Origin: Vulcanimicrobiota bacterium
GTDB taxonomy: Bacteria > Vulcanimicrobiota > Vulcanimicrobiia > Vulcanimicrobiales > Vulcanimicrobiaceae
DNA length: 6,333 nt
Assembly (NCBI GenBank): GCA_014304965.1
Contig: JACRTZ010000285.1
Location: 1 to 6,333, forward strand
Direction: 5' to 3'
Position numbers and translations under genes: made by a program. The notes beneath the pieces are model-generated. The model saw only the letters and a program-made list of their open reading frames with translations. It was not told the origin of the DNA and made no database searches. This document shows, piece by piece, positions 4,873 to 6,333 of the stretch (the stretch's first letter is position 1; every line of letters begins with the position of its first letter).

Positions 4873-5976
4873 GTGCGGCTGACGGGCCTGACCCTCGCCG
4901 ACGTTCGCAATTATTCCGCGCTCGAATTCGAACCGGTTCCCGGCGTCAACGTGCTGGCAGGCCCCAACGCTCAGGGCAAGAGCAACCTGCTCGAAGCGAT
5001 CGGGTTGCTCGGTACCGGAAAGTCGTTTCGCACATCGCGCGAAAGCGAACTGATCGCCTGGGGCATGCCGCTCGCGAGCGTTTCGGGTACGGCCGCGCTT
5101 GCCGCCGGCACGGTGCGGCTGGCGTGCACGCTTGCGGCGAGCGCTGCGGGCACGCGCAAGATCTACACCGTCAACGGCGGGCGCGTCGGCTACTCGCACT
5201 ACCTCGGCAGGCTGCGCGTCGTGACGTTCGTGCCCGCGCACCTGCAACTCGTCGGCGGTCCGCCCGCGCTGCGGCGTTCGCTCCTCAACGCTGCGCTCTC
5301 GCAGGAAAGTCCCGCCTACTATGCCGCGCTCGCAAACTATGCGAAGCACCTCGCGCAGAAAAACGCGCTCTTGCGCGGCGGCGTGTCGCCGGATGAGGAT
5401 CTGCTCGCGACCTATGACGAGCGGCTCGTCGCGAGCGGCACCGCGATCGTGCTCGCGCGGCGCGCGTTCATCGCATCGCTCGACGAACGCGCAAGCCCCG
5501 TCTACCGCCGCTGGGCCGGCGGCGCCGACGGCGAGCTGCATCTGGGCTACGCAGCGAACGTGCCGTGTGACGTTCCGACCGCAGATGCCGTTGCGGCCGC
5601 ATTCACGCAACGGCTGGCGGACGCGCGTTTCGCGGAAGCGCAGCGCAAAACGTCCCTCGTCGGGCCGCATCGCGACGATCTCGAGTTCCGCCTAGGCGAG
5701 CGCGCGCTCGCGGCGTTCGGTTCGCAAGGACAGCAGCGCACCGCAGTACTCGCGCTGAAAGTCGCCGAGCACGCGACCCTCGAGGCCTACGCTGGGGAAG
5801 CCCCGTTGCTGCTCCTCGACGACGTCCTCTCCGAACTCGATGCGGAGCGGCGGCGCGCTTTTCTCGAAGGCGTCGCGGGCGTCGAGCAAGCGTTCATCAC
5901 GAGCACCGGCGCCGTCGATACTCCGGTTGCCGCAACCTTTTCGGTGCGCGCCGCCCGCGTCGAGCGGGTCGCGTAA
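4873..5976 (+). CDS. recF: DNA replication and repair protein RecF
   Basis: RecF is an SMC/ABC-like ATPase that binds gapped DNA and, with RecO and RecR, loads RecA for gap repair and fork restart. The product is 367 residues, a normal length. It starts MRLTGLTLADVRNYSALEFE, a typical RecF N-terminus. Walker A is GPNAQGKS (30-37, K36); the last residue is Ser where Thr is more common, an acceptable change. FVPAHLQLVGGPPALRR lies at 119-135, GPHRDDLEF at 264-272, the ABC signature GSQGQQRT at 283-290, Walker B LLLLDD at 312-317 and the D-loop SELD at 320-323. The start is GTG with GGAGG 9 nt upstream, 25 nt after dnaN. The stop is TAA. Confidence 0.98.
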   Translation: MRLTGLTLADVRNYSALEFEPVPGVNVLAGPNAQGKSNLLEAIGLLGTGKSFRTSRESELIAWGMPLASVSGTAALAAGTVRLACTLAASAAGTRKIYTVNGGRVGYSHYLGRLRVVTFVPAHLQLVGGPPALRRSLLNAALSQESPAYYAALANYAKHLAQKNALLRGGVSPDEDLLATYDERLVASGTAIVLARRAFIASLDERASPVYRRWAGGADGELHLGYAANVPCDVPTADAVAAAFTQRLADARFAEAQRKTSLVGPHRDDLEFRLGERALAAFGSQGQQRTAVLALKVAEHATLEAYAGEAPLLLLDDVLSELDAERRRAFLEGVAGVEQAFITSTGAVDTPVAATFSVRAARVERVA

Positions 5977-5998
5977 GCGCCTCGCGAAACCTCGCACG

Positions 5999-6333
5999 AT
6001 GGCTTTGCGACCGTTGCGCTCGGCATTGGAAGGGTGGCGTCCGACCGCGGGAGTGCCGGCCGATCCGCTGACGTCCATCGCGATCGCGTGGCCGTCCATC
6101 GTCGGCGCGCGCGTCGCCGAGAATTCCGCGCCGCTCGAACTGCGCGGCGAGACCCTGCACGTCGTCACGCGCTCGAGCGCGTGGAGTCAGCAACTCCAAT
6201 TTCTGTCGGCGACCGTTCTCGAGCGCGTCGCAACGCTCGGGCTCGGTCCGCGCGTGGACGGCGTGCGCTTCAAAGTCGGTTCGCTGCGTGCGGCCGCGCA
6301 CGGCCCGGTCGGCGTCGCCGCGGAATCGCGCAA
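5999..6333 (+). CDS. dciA: DUF721/DciA-family protein (partial, C-terminus beyond the window)
   Basis: An ATG at 5999 opens a frame that stays open to the window end (111 codons visible). The protein begins MALRPLRSALEGWRP and shows the DUF721 pattern: a Trp-containing segment AWPSIVGARVAENSAPLEL (30-48), then RGETLHVVTRSSAWSQQL (49-66), a helix ending in LERVATLG, and VRFKVGSLR (89-97). DciA is the widespread loader of the replicative helicase DnaB in bacteria without DnaC or DnaI. The location right after recF (22 nt gap) is the one known in actinobacteria, where gyrB often follows. The ribosome binding site is weak, so translation may be coupled to recF. The family call is firm; the exact helicase-loading role is inferred from the family. 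Confidence 0.85.
   Translation, partial: MALRPLRSALEGWRPTAGVPADPLTSIAIAWPSIVGARVAENSAPLELRGETLHVVTRSSAWSQQLQFLSATVLERVATLGLGPRVDGVRFKVGSLRAAAHGPVGVAAESR

Noticed and set aside
4080..5670. Long minus-strand open frames across dnaN and recF
   Set aside because: These are shadows caused by strong third-position G/C bias in dnaN and recF; the products are Arg-rich with no recognisable domains.

Overview
This is a bacterial chromosomal replication-origin locus. It carries two divergent gene sets in the order (jag-like, partial) - yidC - yidD - rnpA - rpmH on the minus strand, then an origin region, then dnaA - second origin region - dnaN - recF - dciA-like (partial) on the plus strand. The DNA is GC-rich with strong G/C preference at third codon positions. 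The short YidC without a large periplasmic domain, the rpmH/rnpA/yidD/yidC block divergent from dnaA, and recF followed by a DUF721/DciA gene suggest a high-GC bacterium of the Terrabacteria side (for example Eremiobacterota/WPS-2, Actinomycetota or a relative). The phylum cannot be fixed from the sequence alone; Eremiobacterota is only a guess.

Minus strand, positions 1-1715: a clear TTGACG-N18-TATACT promoter (1749-1778) drives rpmH (ribosomal protein L34), rnpA (RNase P protein), yidD, yidC (membrane insertase, TTG start) and the first 35 codons of a further gene that by position is probably jag/khpB. Gaps are 22-29 nt and rnpA/yidD overlap by one base, so this looks like one operon.

Origin: there are two gene-free stretches, 1716-2070 (355 nt, rpmH to dnaA) and 3445-3725 (281 nt, dnaA to dnaN). 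Both hold DnaA boxes, nearly all in one orientation. One box is perfect (1972-1980), and two face each other in a 16-bp perfect palindrome (1815-1830). The second stretch also has the obvious AT-rich segment (about 3644-3679), the best candidate for the DNA unwinding element. The layout is therefore that of a bipartite oriC flanking dnaA, as known in Bacillus subtilis.

Plus strand, positions 2071-6333: dnaA (initiator), dnaN (sliding clamp, GTG start), recF (gap repair ATPase, GTG start) and the N-terminal part of a DUF721/DciA protein (helicase loader family). Together these provide initiation, helicase loading, clamp function and fork repair. Both gene sets are transcribed away from the origin, co-directional with the forks.

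No mobile element, CRISPR array, tRNA or rRNA was seen. The coding content is a conserved core locus; I found no sign of an undescribed system. The points worth a second look are the origin architecture and a few details of YidC.
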